A stretch of 64,000 nucleotides of DNA from NCBI GenBank assembly GCA_016748015.1, contig JAAOMT010000664.1, forward strand, positions 105,395 through 169,394, in the 5' to 3' direction. The notes below the pieces were generated by a model. That model saw only the letters and a program-made list of their open reading frames with translations, was not told the origin of the DNA and ran no database searches. A program made the position numbers and the translations under genes. Positions 33,904-43,723 of the stretch are shown one piece after another (position 1 is the first letter of the stretch; the number at the start of each line of letters is the position of its first letter). The DNA comes from Geosiphon pyriformis (lineage: Eukaryota > Glomeromycota > Glomeromycetes > Archaeosporales > Geosiphonaceae).

Positions 33904-33921
33904 CTCACAGGGAGCACCAAA
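33904..33921 (-). other. A primer-binding site
   Basis: Minus strand immediately after the LTR: TTTGGTGCTCCCTGTGAG, the least decayed version in the window. It would pair with a tRNA whose 3' end is CTCACAGGGAGCACCA; isoacceptor not identified. Confidence 0.7.
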
Positions 33922-34784
33922 TGTTACAGGTAACTATTTCTGGTGTTGGATTAAATAACAAACCCATAACTTGGTGTTCAAATCTAGTTGCAGTTGATAG
34001 TGATCTGAAGGTTTGTGTCTGAAAGGTTTGTATCTGAAGGGTTTGGTTGAGTTCTTTGTATAATGGACAGAGATTCAATGATAATAGTTTTATCCGTAGC
34101 TTCCTGAAACTGCAGTTTTGTCAATTTCTTTCTCAGCTTGATAGCCAGTATTTCTCCTGGTAAGCTATTCTCAATCAAGTGTTTTACTCTTATTTCTGGG
34201 TTTTTAACCAGTCACATTTATCCTGATGTCAGTACCTGTGTGTTAATCCTCAATAGAGTTAGTAAACAACAATAAAATCAAAACAAGAAATAAAGAAAAA
34301 AAAAAAAAATAAAGAAAAAAAAAAATAAGCCAAGGCAATTTGCAAGTTAGTATTCTATCAATAGCCATGATCAAGAGCTATTGTTCTAGTGTAGTTACAT
34401 ATCAATTACTATTAACATGAAGTGTTGATAGTGGCAGCAGGTTTGAGATAACAAACAGTTATTTATTTGTGGTTTGGAAAGTTGTCTAAATGAAATCTAA
34501 ATTAAAAAGTCTGTTTTTTTAGTTTCTAATTCTACTGTTATATATACATAATTGAGATTCCTCAATTCCTCAATTTTTCACAACAGGAATTCTAAGATTC
34601 CTGGAATCTTACAATTTCTTTAAGAGGAATCTTGGAATTCTGGAATCCTGCAATTCCTTGTGAGAATCCTGTAATTCCTGGAATCCTGCAATTCCTAAGA
34701 AGAATTCTGGAATTCCACATTTTACTATGTCTGATTGGTTAATAACTATGCTAATATATATTCTCTATATTTCTATGAGTAACA
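33922..34784 (-). repeat. LTR family 1 (subfamily II), 5' LTR of A
   Basis: 863 bp, TGTTACAGGTAACTATTTC to TATGAGTAACA. Stem-loops near 34360-34430, TATA at 34537-34549, array at about 34552-34722. Its outer end joins the PBS region of element B, which lacks its own 5' LTR. Confidence 0.95.
34537..34722 (-). promoter_or_regulatory. LTR1-II array and TATA box (A)
   Basis: TATATATA at 34537-34549 followed (plus sense) by repeated, partly palindromic units of the type GGAATCCTGCAATTCC, seen about five times with variants GAATTCTGGAATTCC and GAATCCTGTAATTCC. It occupies the same place as the CACATTGCT palindromes of subfamily I but has unrelated sequence. Confidence 0.6.
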
Positions 34785-34805
34785 ATGCTCTCTATAAGAT
34801 ATAAT
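34785..34805 (+). other. B primer-binding region, decayed
   Basis: ATGCTCTCTATAAGATATAA aligns with TGGTGCTCCCTGTGAGGTATAA of A; changes are transitions apart from the damaged first bases at the junction. The following TCTTACAGAGAACCAACATC also matches the A leader, which proves the orientation. Confidence 0.7.
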
Positions 34806-36780
34806 CTTACAGAGAACCAACATCAACAACAGTCATCTAAAAGTAGCAAAATCAAAAATAATAGAGACAAACTATTTAAGATTCACCAAATTCTTATTTT
34901 AACAATATAGCCAATAATTGGGCTTAACCAACAACTATTATCCAGTGGAATCAGTTTTTAACTTTTACATTAACAAAAAAATCACAAATTTTCTAAGAAG
35001 ACCAATTGACATTAAATCAGCAAGAAAAAATTTCTATACAGAATTAATTTAATACACCAGCTTACCATGAAATCACAGTTTTGCACCAATTATCAGAAAA
35101 ATCAATCAAAAAATTGAAAAATATACTCAACAACAATTTCCTATTATCTATGCAGATAAGAGTAAAGGAAAGTTATAAACACTAACAGCAATCCCAAAAG
35201 GAATACAATTATTAATGTGGAAGAAACAAAGAATTAAATCTCTATTATATCTATTATATCATCACACATTCAGAAATACCATCAATATCATATTAGCAGG
35301 CATGTTCACATTAAATGTAATATCAACATTTGGACAACTTCCCTTTTAAAGTAAACAAAAGAAAGCAGAATTATTAGGAACTTATGGTAATTATTTTAAA
35401 GGATTTAAATTACAATCACCAATACCATCAAGATTTTGATCACTGCTGTCTTAACCAAATTTCGGAATAATGAGTCCCTAGAAAATAACAGAATTAAAAA
35501 AAAAAGAAAACAACAATCAGAAATTCTATTACCACAACTCAATAGTAAAAAACCTGGAAGTTGAAACCTCGAATATTCAAACTTATAAAATCAGCACAAT
35601 TTAAACTCTAATCTTATTAATTAGCAAAACTTATCTTTAGTGATCGTGATCAATCAACCACTAATTAACCCAATTGCAGAGCCAATACAGCAACAGCCAC
35701 CAATACCACTTTCACAATCACCAATACAACAACAACAACTAATTATACTAATAACATATGTACCCATTGTCAAACTTAAAAAATTCACTGACAAAGAAAA
35801 TAACATACAAGTGTGGCTAAATAATGTGGAAAAAGCCATTACAGCCAATAGATAGAATGATGTCAGAACTATATAAGCCATTCCATATTTTCTCCAAAAT
35901 ACCACCAACTCATGATATTAAAGCTTGGTTAACAAATCTCAAGATTTTAATGTATTTAAGCTTAAGTTCCTGCAATATTTCAGCAATAATAACAGCATTA
36001 ACTGCTTAGCCAACATTTTTATTACCATTAAGCAAGAGAAAACTGAAACAGTCACTATTTACTTGGGATGCTTCTACAGAAATCTGCACCAAATTCAAGT
36101 AATACAAGCTGATTATTTCACTGCACCACAAATTCTGAATCAATTTATTAGAAGCCTGTGCAGTAGCATTCTCCAATGTGTATGTCCATTACATTTGGCA
36201 GACCTTTAAGCCATAGTCACCTATGCCAAAGATTTTGAAGCCACTGAATTAGAAGCCAATCATGCCCAAGCCATAAATCTAATAATAAATAGATCATTTG
36301 ATTTGAATTTCAAATTAAAGCAATTCAGTAATTTAATTAATCAGAAATTAGAGAAATACTTAGCTAATAATAATCAGGCATTTTTTCAATTTTCACAACA
36401 ATACAATAATCAAGGAAACTCTAATTATTTCTAAAATCAATCACATCTATTATCGTCAACCAATCAACAATGACAACAAAAAATGTGTGTTTGCCACTAC
36501 TATAATAAATAAAAACACCTGCAAATTGACTGCTGCCATCACTTAAATGACCAATGATTGAGAAGTCAATATTGAAACCCTGATTGCTGGTTTTAAACTC
36601 CAAGTAATCAACCAAACCCAACATTATATTAACTGAATTACCTACTAATGATGCAGCAGTCTATTTATCAACTACCAATTTATTAAACCCCAGTACCAGT
36701 TATTTATCAACCACAGCCACAAATAGTTTATCAACTTCAATTACTCCCAACACCACCACAAAATCCAGCTCTGATGTCAC
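34806..36780 (+). pseudogene. B Gag
   Basis: N-terminal region decayed (34810-35630; KVNKRKQNY near 35350 matches FQSKQRKAEL of A), Gln/Pro hinge and Gag start MIVINQPLINPIAEPIQQQPP (35640), VKLKKFTDKENNIQVWLNNVEKAI, then FNVFKLKFLQYFSNNNSINCLANIF, TIYLGCFYRNLHQIQVIQADYF (35925-36209). The knuckle has decayed (CVCHYYNK near 36485). A YQP-type tail follows to 36780. Many stops and at least two frame changes. Confidence 0.8.
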
Positions 36781-37500
36781 ATAAAAACCCAAGACCAAGA
36801 ATGATCTAACAAAGCTAGAGATCAGCAATAGTAGTTCATTAGCCAATTCTCAGTTCATCAAACCAACCATTAGAATTATAACAGTGGAGTTGGAAACCAG
36901 ATACATTCAACACCCGAGTTTTTAAAACTATTTAAGTCTCTTGATAACTCCAGAAGATGTCTTATCCAACAATACAGAACCCAACCAAAAACAATCACTT
37001 ACCAGTAACATATCTCCAGCTACCATTACTAATAATAAATCTTTAGCAGCAATTTTTCTTTTTAAACTCAAGGAAACAATACTAGTCTTATTATTTAGTA
37101 GAGCTGTGCTCAATGTTAAACTCATTACTACCATGTATACAGATACCAAAGTCAATGACTATTCTATCAAGCTTATCCTTAATAGTGAGTCAGCTGACAA
37201 CATTATTACATGACAACTCATAGACCAATTAGGTTGCTAAGTTGATCATACTGCTAGTGCCAAAATTATTATGGCTGATAAAGCCACAAAGACTCTTATT
37301 GGCAAGATTGATAACTTCCTCTTTGAAGTCAACAGTACTACTTTATTAATCAAAGTCCTAGTAATAAAAGCCACTTAGTACCAAGCTCTCATTGGTAATA
37401 ACTGGCTAGTCAAAACTAATACTGTACTCAACTGAATAATGTAAAAGCTCCAGCTCAGCCAGAATAGTTACCATACACAAGTACCAGCAACCTGCAGATA
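36781..37500 (+). pseudogene. B protease
   Basis: LTSNISPATITNNKSLAAIFLFKLKE then KLILNSESADNIIT: catalytic Asp to Asn and Gly to Glu, both G to A transitions. Further match KIIMADKATKTLIGKIDNF, LLIKVLVIKAT, ALIGNNWLVKTNTVLN. Open block 36941-37213. Inactive. Confidence 0.8.
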
Positions 37501-38360
37501 CTTCAAGCCAACTACTATATCACTACTAATTATATTCAAAGAAAAAAAAGAAAAACTCATCTGAGAAACTTACCAAATTTCTTGGGCTGATAAAGACCAC
37601 AATGAGCTACCACTAATTTTAACTTAGAAAGAGAAAGGAAAAAAAAAGAAAGAAAAGATAAAAACACACAAGCCACTACCTCTATACATATTTTATACTT
37701 GGCACCCCAATTACAGGCCAATTACTATTGACCCAAGCTAATATGCATTGATTATGACAAGAAATTGTCATCAATGGGTGCATATTATGGCAACAATAAA
37801 GAATGGCCAATGAGAACCAAGTTCTATTGCTGCCCATGCATACTTAACTAATTTGGCCAACCAAAGAGACAAGGAAAATAAGATAATAAGCCATGTTTTA
37901 CTTGTGGAATGACTCTTCTAGATAAAAGAATGTAGAATAACATTCCTAAATGAAGAGAAACATATGACAAATTGTATTAATATACAATTCTAATCAGCAA
38001 CTGGGTTAAAAAAGAAACACCAATAAAAACCATCTGGAGAAGAGCCATAAAATATCTGGATGGTTGTTCACATAATGATGACAAAATCTGGTAAATGGCA
38101 CTCACCAAAATTGAAGAAATGTTACCAAAAGAAATAAGAACAATCAAAAACAACCCATCAAAATCCATAGAACTCAATTAGAACCCAAATTCAGATATTA
38201 TCCTAGAGTCTATAAACCAGAACAGTTTCACAAACATTACCAAGAATTAGCACCCACCAGGGAAAAACAAAAATAACACTTGAAGCAGTTAAATGCTTAA
38301 TTTTCTGTGATTTTCAATATTGTAATGAGTATAACCTTATTTACAATTCATCACTATGCA
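37501..38360 (+). pseudogene. B cysteine-rich linker of pol
   Basis: After an A-rich Lys tract (about 37628-37665) comes LICIDYDKKLSSMGAYYG, TKFYCCPCILN, FGQPKRQGK, CFTCGMTLLDKRM (37740-37940), then TPIKTIWRRAIKYLDGCSHNDDKIW (38018-38095) and a decayed end. Several Cys codons have become Tyr (TGT/TGC to TAT/TAC). Confidence 0.55.
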
Positions 38361-39530
38361 TAATCTACACAATTTCAGAGAAAAACAAACCAATTAGTAG
38401 TTGTGCATCAGAATTGGAATCAATTTTCAATCCTGATTCTAACTCCAACAATAATGACAACAATAATAATAGTTCCAGTTCTGTTCAATATGGCAACCAA
38501 AATAACAATGATTCAAACTTTGATTCAAACTTTAAACAATATATCATGCTCTCTAATCTCACCAAGGAGCAGGAACTTAAATGGTTCAGTAATAATAATA
38601 AAGATATTATGCCTGAACACATGTATAATACTAATGCAGAGTTTGATCTAAAATATCTAGAAAAAAAAGCCATAAAATTGGAACCACAGTTATATACCTG
38701 TATTGATTTCAAAATAGCACTGGAAATTTTAACAACAACAATGATTCAATTAGCATCTAGGAGTAGTTTAACAAAAAAAAAAATTAACATCAGAGGAAAA
38801 ATAATTGATACAGAATATGTAAGAAATATTATTGCAATGTTACAAAATAACTTAAAAAAAGCCTATATTATAGAGCCAAATAAGAAGATAAGACAGACAA
38901 TATTCTTGTCTCTGGTTAAAATAACTCAATTAGTATCAATGGAAAACAGAAAAAAATTAAGAATTACAGCTAGAGGAATACAAAAATTTGGATTCACAAG
39001 TAGAATAGACATACCAGTTAATATGGCAGAGAAAAAGGTTATTAACAAGGAAAAAATTATTTCCACTCATTAATCAATTTCCATTTTACCATATGACCAG
39101 TACATGTTAGCCATAGAGAGAAAAGTAAGGAATCAGATTCAGATTTTTGAAGCAAAAGCAACACTTTGTGAATTAGGAAAGATTGAATTAGTCAATTTAC
39201 ACATACCAGCCAAAAACCACAATCACATCAAAATTTCTATTTACAACAACACAAGAGACATTATTGAGATACTGAAAGGAACCACTATTGGATATCTAAC
39301 TACCAAACCTCATTCCAGACTTTTTATAACTGTGTAGATATGTCAACATAATATTACAAACCATCTATAGATAAAATGAATATTATTTGCTCCAATCAGA
39401 ACAATTAGAACAAATAAACATAGAAAACTTAAACTCACTTCAATGTATACAATTCAAAATATTACTTAACAACTTTATTGACATCTTTGCAAGTGAAAAT
39501 AAATTTGGTAAAACTGACATAATCTAGCAC
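38361..39530 (+). pseudogene. B dUTPase domain and pre-RT linker
   Basis: Open block 38414-39073. Motif 1 AEFDLKY (Gly to Glu), motif 2 SRSSLTKKK, motif 3 KIIDTEYVRN, motif 4 NKKIRQTIF (Ala to Arg), motif 5 QKFGFTSR: every motif carries at least one change while the framework is well preserved. The linker follows (39104-39337; FEAKATLCELGKIELVNLHIPAK), then NNFIDIFASENKFGKTDI at the RT border. Clearly homologous to A on the opposite strand, clearly non-functional. Confidence 0.8.
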
Positions 39531-40890
39531 CAGATCAAAACTAGAGATACAATACCAATTAAACAGAAAACATACTAGATACTACCAGCCAGCCATAAAA
39601 TCATTTATTAAAAAATCAATTAAATGCTAGATAATGGGCTAATTTAGTCATTAATGAGTCCATAGTTATTACCAGTGATACTAGTCCATAAAAAAAATGG
39701 AAAAATCCACTTTTGTGTGAATTATAAAACACTCAATAATATAACTTGTGGAAACAGTTATTCAACTCTATAAATTCAGGAATTATTTGACACTTTCAGA
39801 AGAAAAAAATGGTTTCTAATATTAGATCTAGATAGTGGTTACTGGCAAATAGTTATAAATTCAGAAAATAAGGAGAAGACAGTATTTACCATAAGAGAAG
39901 GGAATTTTGAATTTAAAGTAATACTATTTGGCTTAACCAATGCACCAGCCACATTTCAATGGCTAATAAAAATTGTTTATACCAGACTATTATGAAAATC
40001 AGTAGTTGTGTATTTAGATGACACCAATGTGTTCTTAAAAATATTTGATGATCATTTGCATTATCTTCAGCAAGTATTCAAAAGACTGAGAAGAGCAGAA
40101 TTGAAACTAAATACAACCAAGTGTTTCTTTGACAAGACAAAACTCAAGTTTTTGAAACATGTTGTAAGTAAAGAGGTCATTAAAACAGATTCAGATAAAA
40201 TTGAAGTAGTAAAGTTTTTTCCAGTATCCACCAACCTGACTGAACTACAAGCATTCTTGGAATTTACAGGATACTATTATCACTTTATCAAAGATTTTTT
40301 CAAACTAACTTAACCATTACACCAGTTTTAAGCAAAGAATACCACAGGCTCAGAGCTGCTTTTAGACTTTATGACCTATTTCACACCTGTAAAAACGTAC
40401 TACAAAACCCAATTTTTCAATCTTTGAAGTATGAATAAAAGAAAAACCAGCAAGAAGCTTTCAACATATTAAGAAAAAAGCTTATTCAAGCTCTAGTACT
40501 GATTTATTTAGATCACATCAACTCATTCATTATCACCACTAATGCATCAGGTCAAACATTGAGAGCAGTATTATTGCAGAGAGGACTAGATGGAAGAGAA
40601 TATTCAATAGCATATGCCAATTGAAGTTTAAGTCCAGCAGAAAAGAACTATAGAACATTAGTACTAGAACACTTAGCCATCTATTGGGTTGTTATGAAAT
40701 GGAAGGAATACTTAAGCCAGAAATTTGAAGTGCATACTAATCACAAAAGATTAACTTCAACCCAGAAGCAAAAATTTGGAGACAATCAACATATGAGATA
40801 GAAAATAGCACTTTTACCATATATTTTTACAGTACACTATAAAAAGAGAAAAGAAAACAGAAATGTTGACGGTTTGTCATGAATAAAACA
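39531..40890 (+). pseudogene. B reverse transcriptase and RNase H with an 84 bp insert
   Basis: RT: LVHKKNGKIHFCVNYK (39690), LDLDSGYWQI (39825), FGLTNAPATFQW (39930), intact YLDD at about 40010-40021, NTTKCFFDKTKLKFLKHVVS. The open frame ends at 40313. At 40346-40429 an 84 bp segment matches L1 ORF3 (1715-1798) instead of pol; beyond it pol resumes at KYE in a different phase. RNase H: NASGQTLRAVLLQRGLDG, SLSPAEKNYRT, TNHKRLTSTQKQKFGD, NVDGLS near 40880. Confidence 0.85.
40346..40429 (+). repeat. 84 bp patch from an L1-like ORF3 inside B pol
   Basis: Ungapped match to 1715-1798 with six differences by eye (about 93%). Flanking B sequence is ordinary pol (AKNT before, KYE after), absent as an insert in D, F and A. 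It shifts the pol frame. Confidence 0.85.
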
Positions 40891-41442
40891 AATTTGAACA
40901 CTTTAACCCAAAAACATAACAAAATTTAAACAGTTAAAAACAAAAATATAACAAAAGATAAATACACAAAAATATTAACAACTTCAGGATTATATAAATA
41001 CTCAACAGTTCAAGAAAAAACTATCTCAAAAGGAACAAAATAACATAAAACAACAATCAAAATATTTTATCAATCATTAAAATATACTTTACTAAAAGAA
41101 CAAAAGAAATCCAAATTAACCAACTAAAGTAATTACAAAGCCAGAAAAAGAGACAATATTGTTCAATATGCACTCAAATCCAACAGCAGAATATTTTCAT
41201 AAAGAAGCAATCATGGAAAAAACCAGGTAAAAATACTATTGGCCATCAATATATTTAGACATCATCCAATATGTTCAAAATTGTGATGCTTGTTAGAGAA
41301 AAAAAAGAACTAGACCCAGTAAACTATTAAAATCAATCAAAGTAGAACAACTATTTGATCATATTGGGATTGATTTAGTCAAACTATTAACTATAACCAG
41401 CAGAAGAAACAGATATATTGCAGTAATTATGGATTATCTTAC
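40891..41442 (+). pseudogene. B integrase, truncated by internal deletion
   Basis: Starts with the pre-integrase spacer (NITKFKQL, INTQKY, KEQNNIKQQSKYF), zinc-finger end (NCDAC, near 41280), HIGIDLVKLLTITSRRNRYIAVIMDYLT and then jumps at about 41442 straight into ORF3. The rest of the DDE core and the GPY/F-like module are gone, roughly 1 kb by comparison with A. Confidence 0.85.
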
Positions 41443-41995
41443 TATCAACCAACAAACTATTTGATACAGAGATACCAGAAAAATACACCAATACAAAGTA
41501 CAAAAGAAACCAGAAAACACCATTGACAAAATAATTCTAAAAGTAAAATTGGCAATAAAAGAGCCAACAAGTGTTATCCTATATCAAGAATTGATCAAAG
41601 AAACTTGGAAGTGGTGAACACAAAAATTTTCAAAGAACTTTTGTTATTTCTACTTGGAACAATACCTGAATATCCAAAACTTATATATGGATAAGACAAA
41701 GTAATTATTTGATTCAAGAATATTACAACGACTTGAGCAATTTGTGGGAAAGAACAATTTAACCACATAAGCCTGAGCCATCTATTGATTACAAGTCGGA
41801 TTTCAAGACTAACCAGAAATTTTACTTAATTTAACAATGGACACTATTACTGTTAATTAAATGGAAAAAATAACCAATACCCAATTTGAAGAATTACAGA
41901 ACAAAATAACACAAATAATTTTCAAAAAAGAAGTTCAAGAAATACTCAAAGAGAGAGAATTAAAATTAGAAGATCTTGATAGAGCTCAATATTAA
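41443..41995 (+). pseudogene. B ORF3, N-terminally truncated
   Basis: Begins at INQQTI(Q)Y, equivalent to residue 25 or so of A ORF3, because of the integrase deletion. Continues KKPENTIDKIILKVKLAI, KETWKW, KNFCYFYLEQYLNIQNLYMDKTK and ends KLEDLDRAQY-stop at 41995. Followed by AAAGAAAAAAA purine tract and the LTR at 42009. Confidence 0.75.
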
Positions 41996-42008
41996 AAGAA
42001 AAAAATAA

Positions 42009-42761
42009 TGTTACTTATAGAATATAAGAAGTATATTAGCATATAAATTAACCAATCAGAAGTAGCCATAGTAAATGTGAAATTCCAAAATTTCTCTTAA
42101 AAAATTGCAGAATTCTTGGTGTAAAGAATTAAGAAATTGAAAAATCTCAATTATGTATATATAGCAGTAGCATTAAAAGTAAAAAAAGACAGACCTCTTA
42201 GTTTAAATTTAATCTAAGCAACTTTCTACATTACAAATATTAATAAATAATTATTCACTATTTCAAATCTACTCTTCACTATCAATTCTTTATGTTGATA
42301 GTAATCAATACTTGACCACACTAAAACAATAGCTCTTGATCATGGCTATTGATAGAATACTAACTTGCAATCATCTTGGCTTATTTTTTTTATTTTTTCT
42401 TTATATCTTTTATTTTTATTTTTTTATTTTGTTGTGGTTACTAATTGATTAAAAATTAAGTGCTGAATTATTGATATTAAGGATAACCTGATAAAAGACC
42501 TAAAAAAAAGATAATATTAAATATATATTAACAGATAGCTTATCAGAAGAACATGAATGCCAGAATAAACTGGCCACCAAGCTGAAGAAAAAAATTGAAA
42601 AAACAACTTACCAACAATGGTAACATTATTATCGAATCTCTGTTCATTATACAAAGAACTTAACCAAAATCTTCAAATATTAGCAACCATCAGTAAATCA
42701 ATTGAGCACCAAGTTACAAATTTGTTATTTGCTTTGAGATCTCAAATAATTATCTGTAACA
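42009..42761 (+). repeat. LTR family 1 (subfamily II), 3' LTR of B
   Basis: 753 bp, TGTTACTTATAGAATATAAG to AATTATCTGTAACA. TATA at 42155-42163 preceded by a short array (42071-42140, fewer units than A); stem-loop 2 near 42279-42303. Right-hand pentamer ctggc opens the next LTR fragment. Confidence 0.9.
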
Positions 42762-42977
42762 CTGGCCATTATGTTGAGAAAAAAATTTGACAAAATTGTG
42801 ATTCTAGAAAGCTATGGATAAAACAACCATTGAATCTCTGTTTATTATACAAAAGACTCAACCAAAATCTTCAAACACCATAAAACCTTTAGATATTACC
42901 AACACCACTTCAGTTATTGAGCACCAAGTTACGGATTTGTTATTTGTTTCCAGACTCCAAATAATCATCTGTAATAA
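42762..42977 (+). repeat. LTR family 1 fragment (3' part)
   Basis: Starts at CTGGCCATTATG, equivalent to 42568 inside the B LTR, and runs to CATCTGTAATA. B seems to have inserted into, or recombined with, an older LTR1 of which only this end remains. Confidence 0.8.
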
Positions 42978-43353
42978 CATTCAAAAATTTACCAAAATTT
43001 GCCAAAATAATAGATAATTTACTAAAATAGTTAATAATCATCAAAATAACTTGTAATTTGTCAAAGAATAAAATTTAAGTTTATAAAATAGTATTATAAC
43101 AAGTTGTATAAAAGAAAAGTTTCACTTTTTAAGAAAATATATCTTATCTTATTCAGAATTATTTTTATTTATATTAATTAGCTTTACAAAAAGTAATAAA
43201 AATTAAATATATGAAAACTAAATTTCTTAACTATTTATACTTAAAATTTTCCAAAAATTTAACCAATATTTTGAAATTAATTAGTTACCAATTTCAGTAA
43301 TCTATTAGTAACTCCAGATCTGAACAGAAAATAATTCTCTTAACAAAATTCTA

Positions 43354-43386
<33 letters not shown>

Positions 43387-43704
43387 TTATTATAACCATT
43401 AAGGTAGTTTACAGATAAAATTCCTGTAAAAAAGTTGACTTTTACAACAAAGTAACTACATATTTTAGTAAGCTTTTAGACAAGCAATTCCTGGAAAAGA
43501 GTTAATGTTTACTACAACATAACTATACTAAACAACTAATATAGAATTGGTTATTCCATTTATAAGTCTAACAATTCAAATTATAAAAGATAATTTAAAG
43601 ATAAATTCAGTTATTAGAGATTTACTAGCTTCCAGAAAATGTGAATTAACAGCAAACAAATATTAATAACATTTAAGAAAAGAGACCAAAAATTTCTAGT
43701 AACA
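42978..43704 (+). repeat. LTR family 2, 5' LTR of G (5' truncated)
   Basis: Begins at ACATTCAAAAATTTACC, equivalent to about 2147 of the L1 LTR, so about 210-220 bp of its 5' end are missing. The tandem array is decayed; TATA-like TTGTATAAAAG near 43103. Ends TAGTAACA at 43704. Confidence 0.8.
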
Positions 43705-43723
43705 TTTGGTGCTCTTTCTATAA
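43705..43723 (+). other. G primer-binding site
   Basis: TTTGGTGCTCTTTCTATAA follows the LTR end TAACA directly. Same core TGGTGCTC as next to LTR1 and LTR3. Confidence 0.7.

Larger units (their letters stand above)
24688..34784 (-). mobile_element. Gypsy-type retrotransposon A (family 1, subfamily II), complete
   Basis: 10,097 bp with 3' LTR 24688-25502 and 5' LTR 33922-34784, PBS, gag, protease, cysteine-rich linker, dUTPase, RT, RNase H, integrase and ORF3. The two LTRs are clearly a pair: over the first 350 bp I count about two dozen differences, almost all transitions. It is the most intact element of the window. Left flank is F gag; right flank is element B in inverted orientation, and the flanking pentamers (accat / atgct) do not match as a target duplication. 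Confidence 0.95.
34785..42761 (+). mobile_element. Gypsy-type retrotransposon B (family 1, subfamily II), rearranged
   Basis: Plus-strand order: PBS region, gag, protease, cysteine-rich linker, dUTPase, RT, RNase H, truncated integrase, ORF3, 3' LTR 42009-42761. It has no 5' LTR: at 34784/34785 its PBS region abuts the outer end of the inverted A LTR. Integrase lost about 1 kb and RNase H contains an 84 bp insert. Stops are denser than in A, so B is older or more strongly mutated. Confidence 0.9.

Noticed and set aside
35640-35855. Start of B Gag at 35640 as an independent gene
   Set aside because: Homologous sequence in D continues in frame upstream, so this is an internal Gag segment after a stop.
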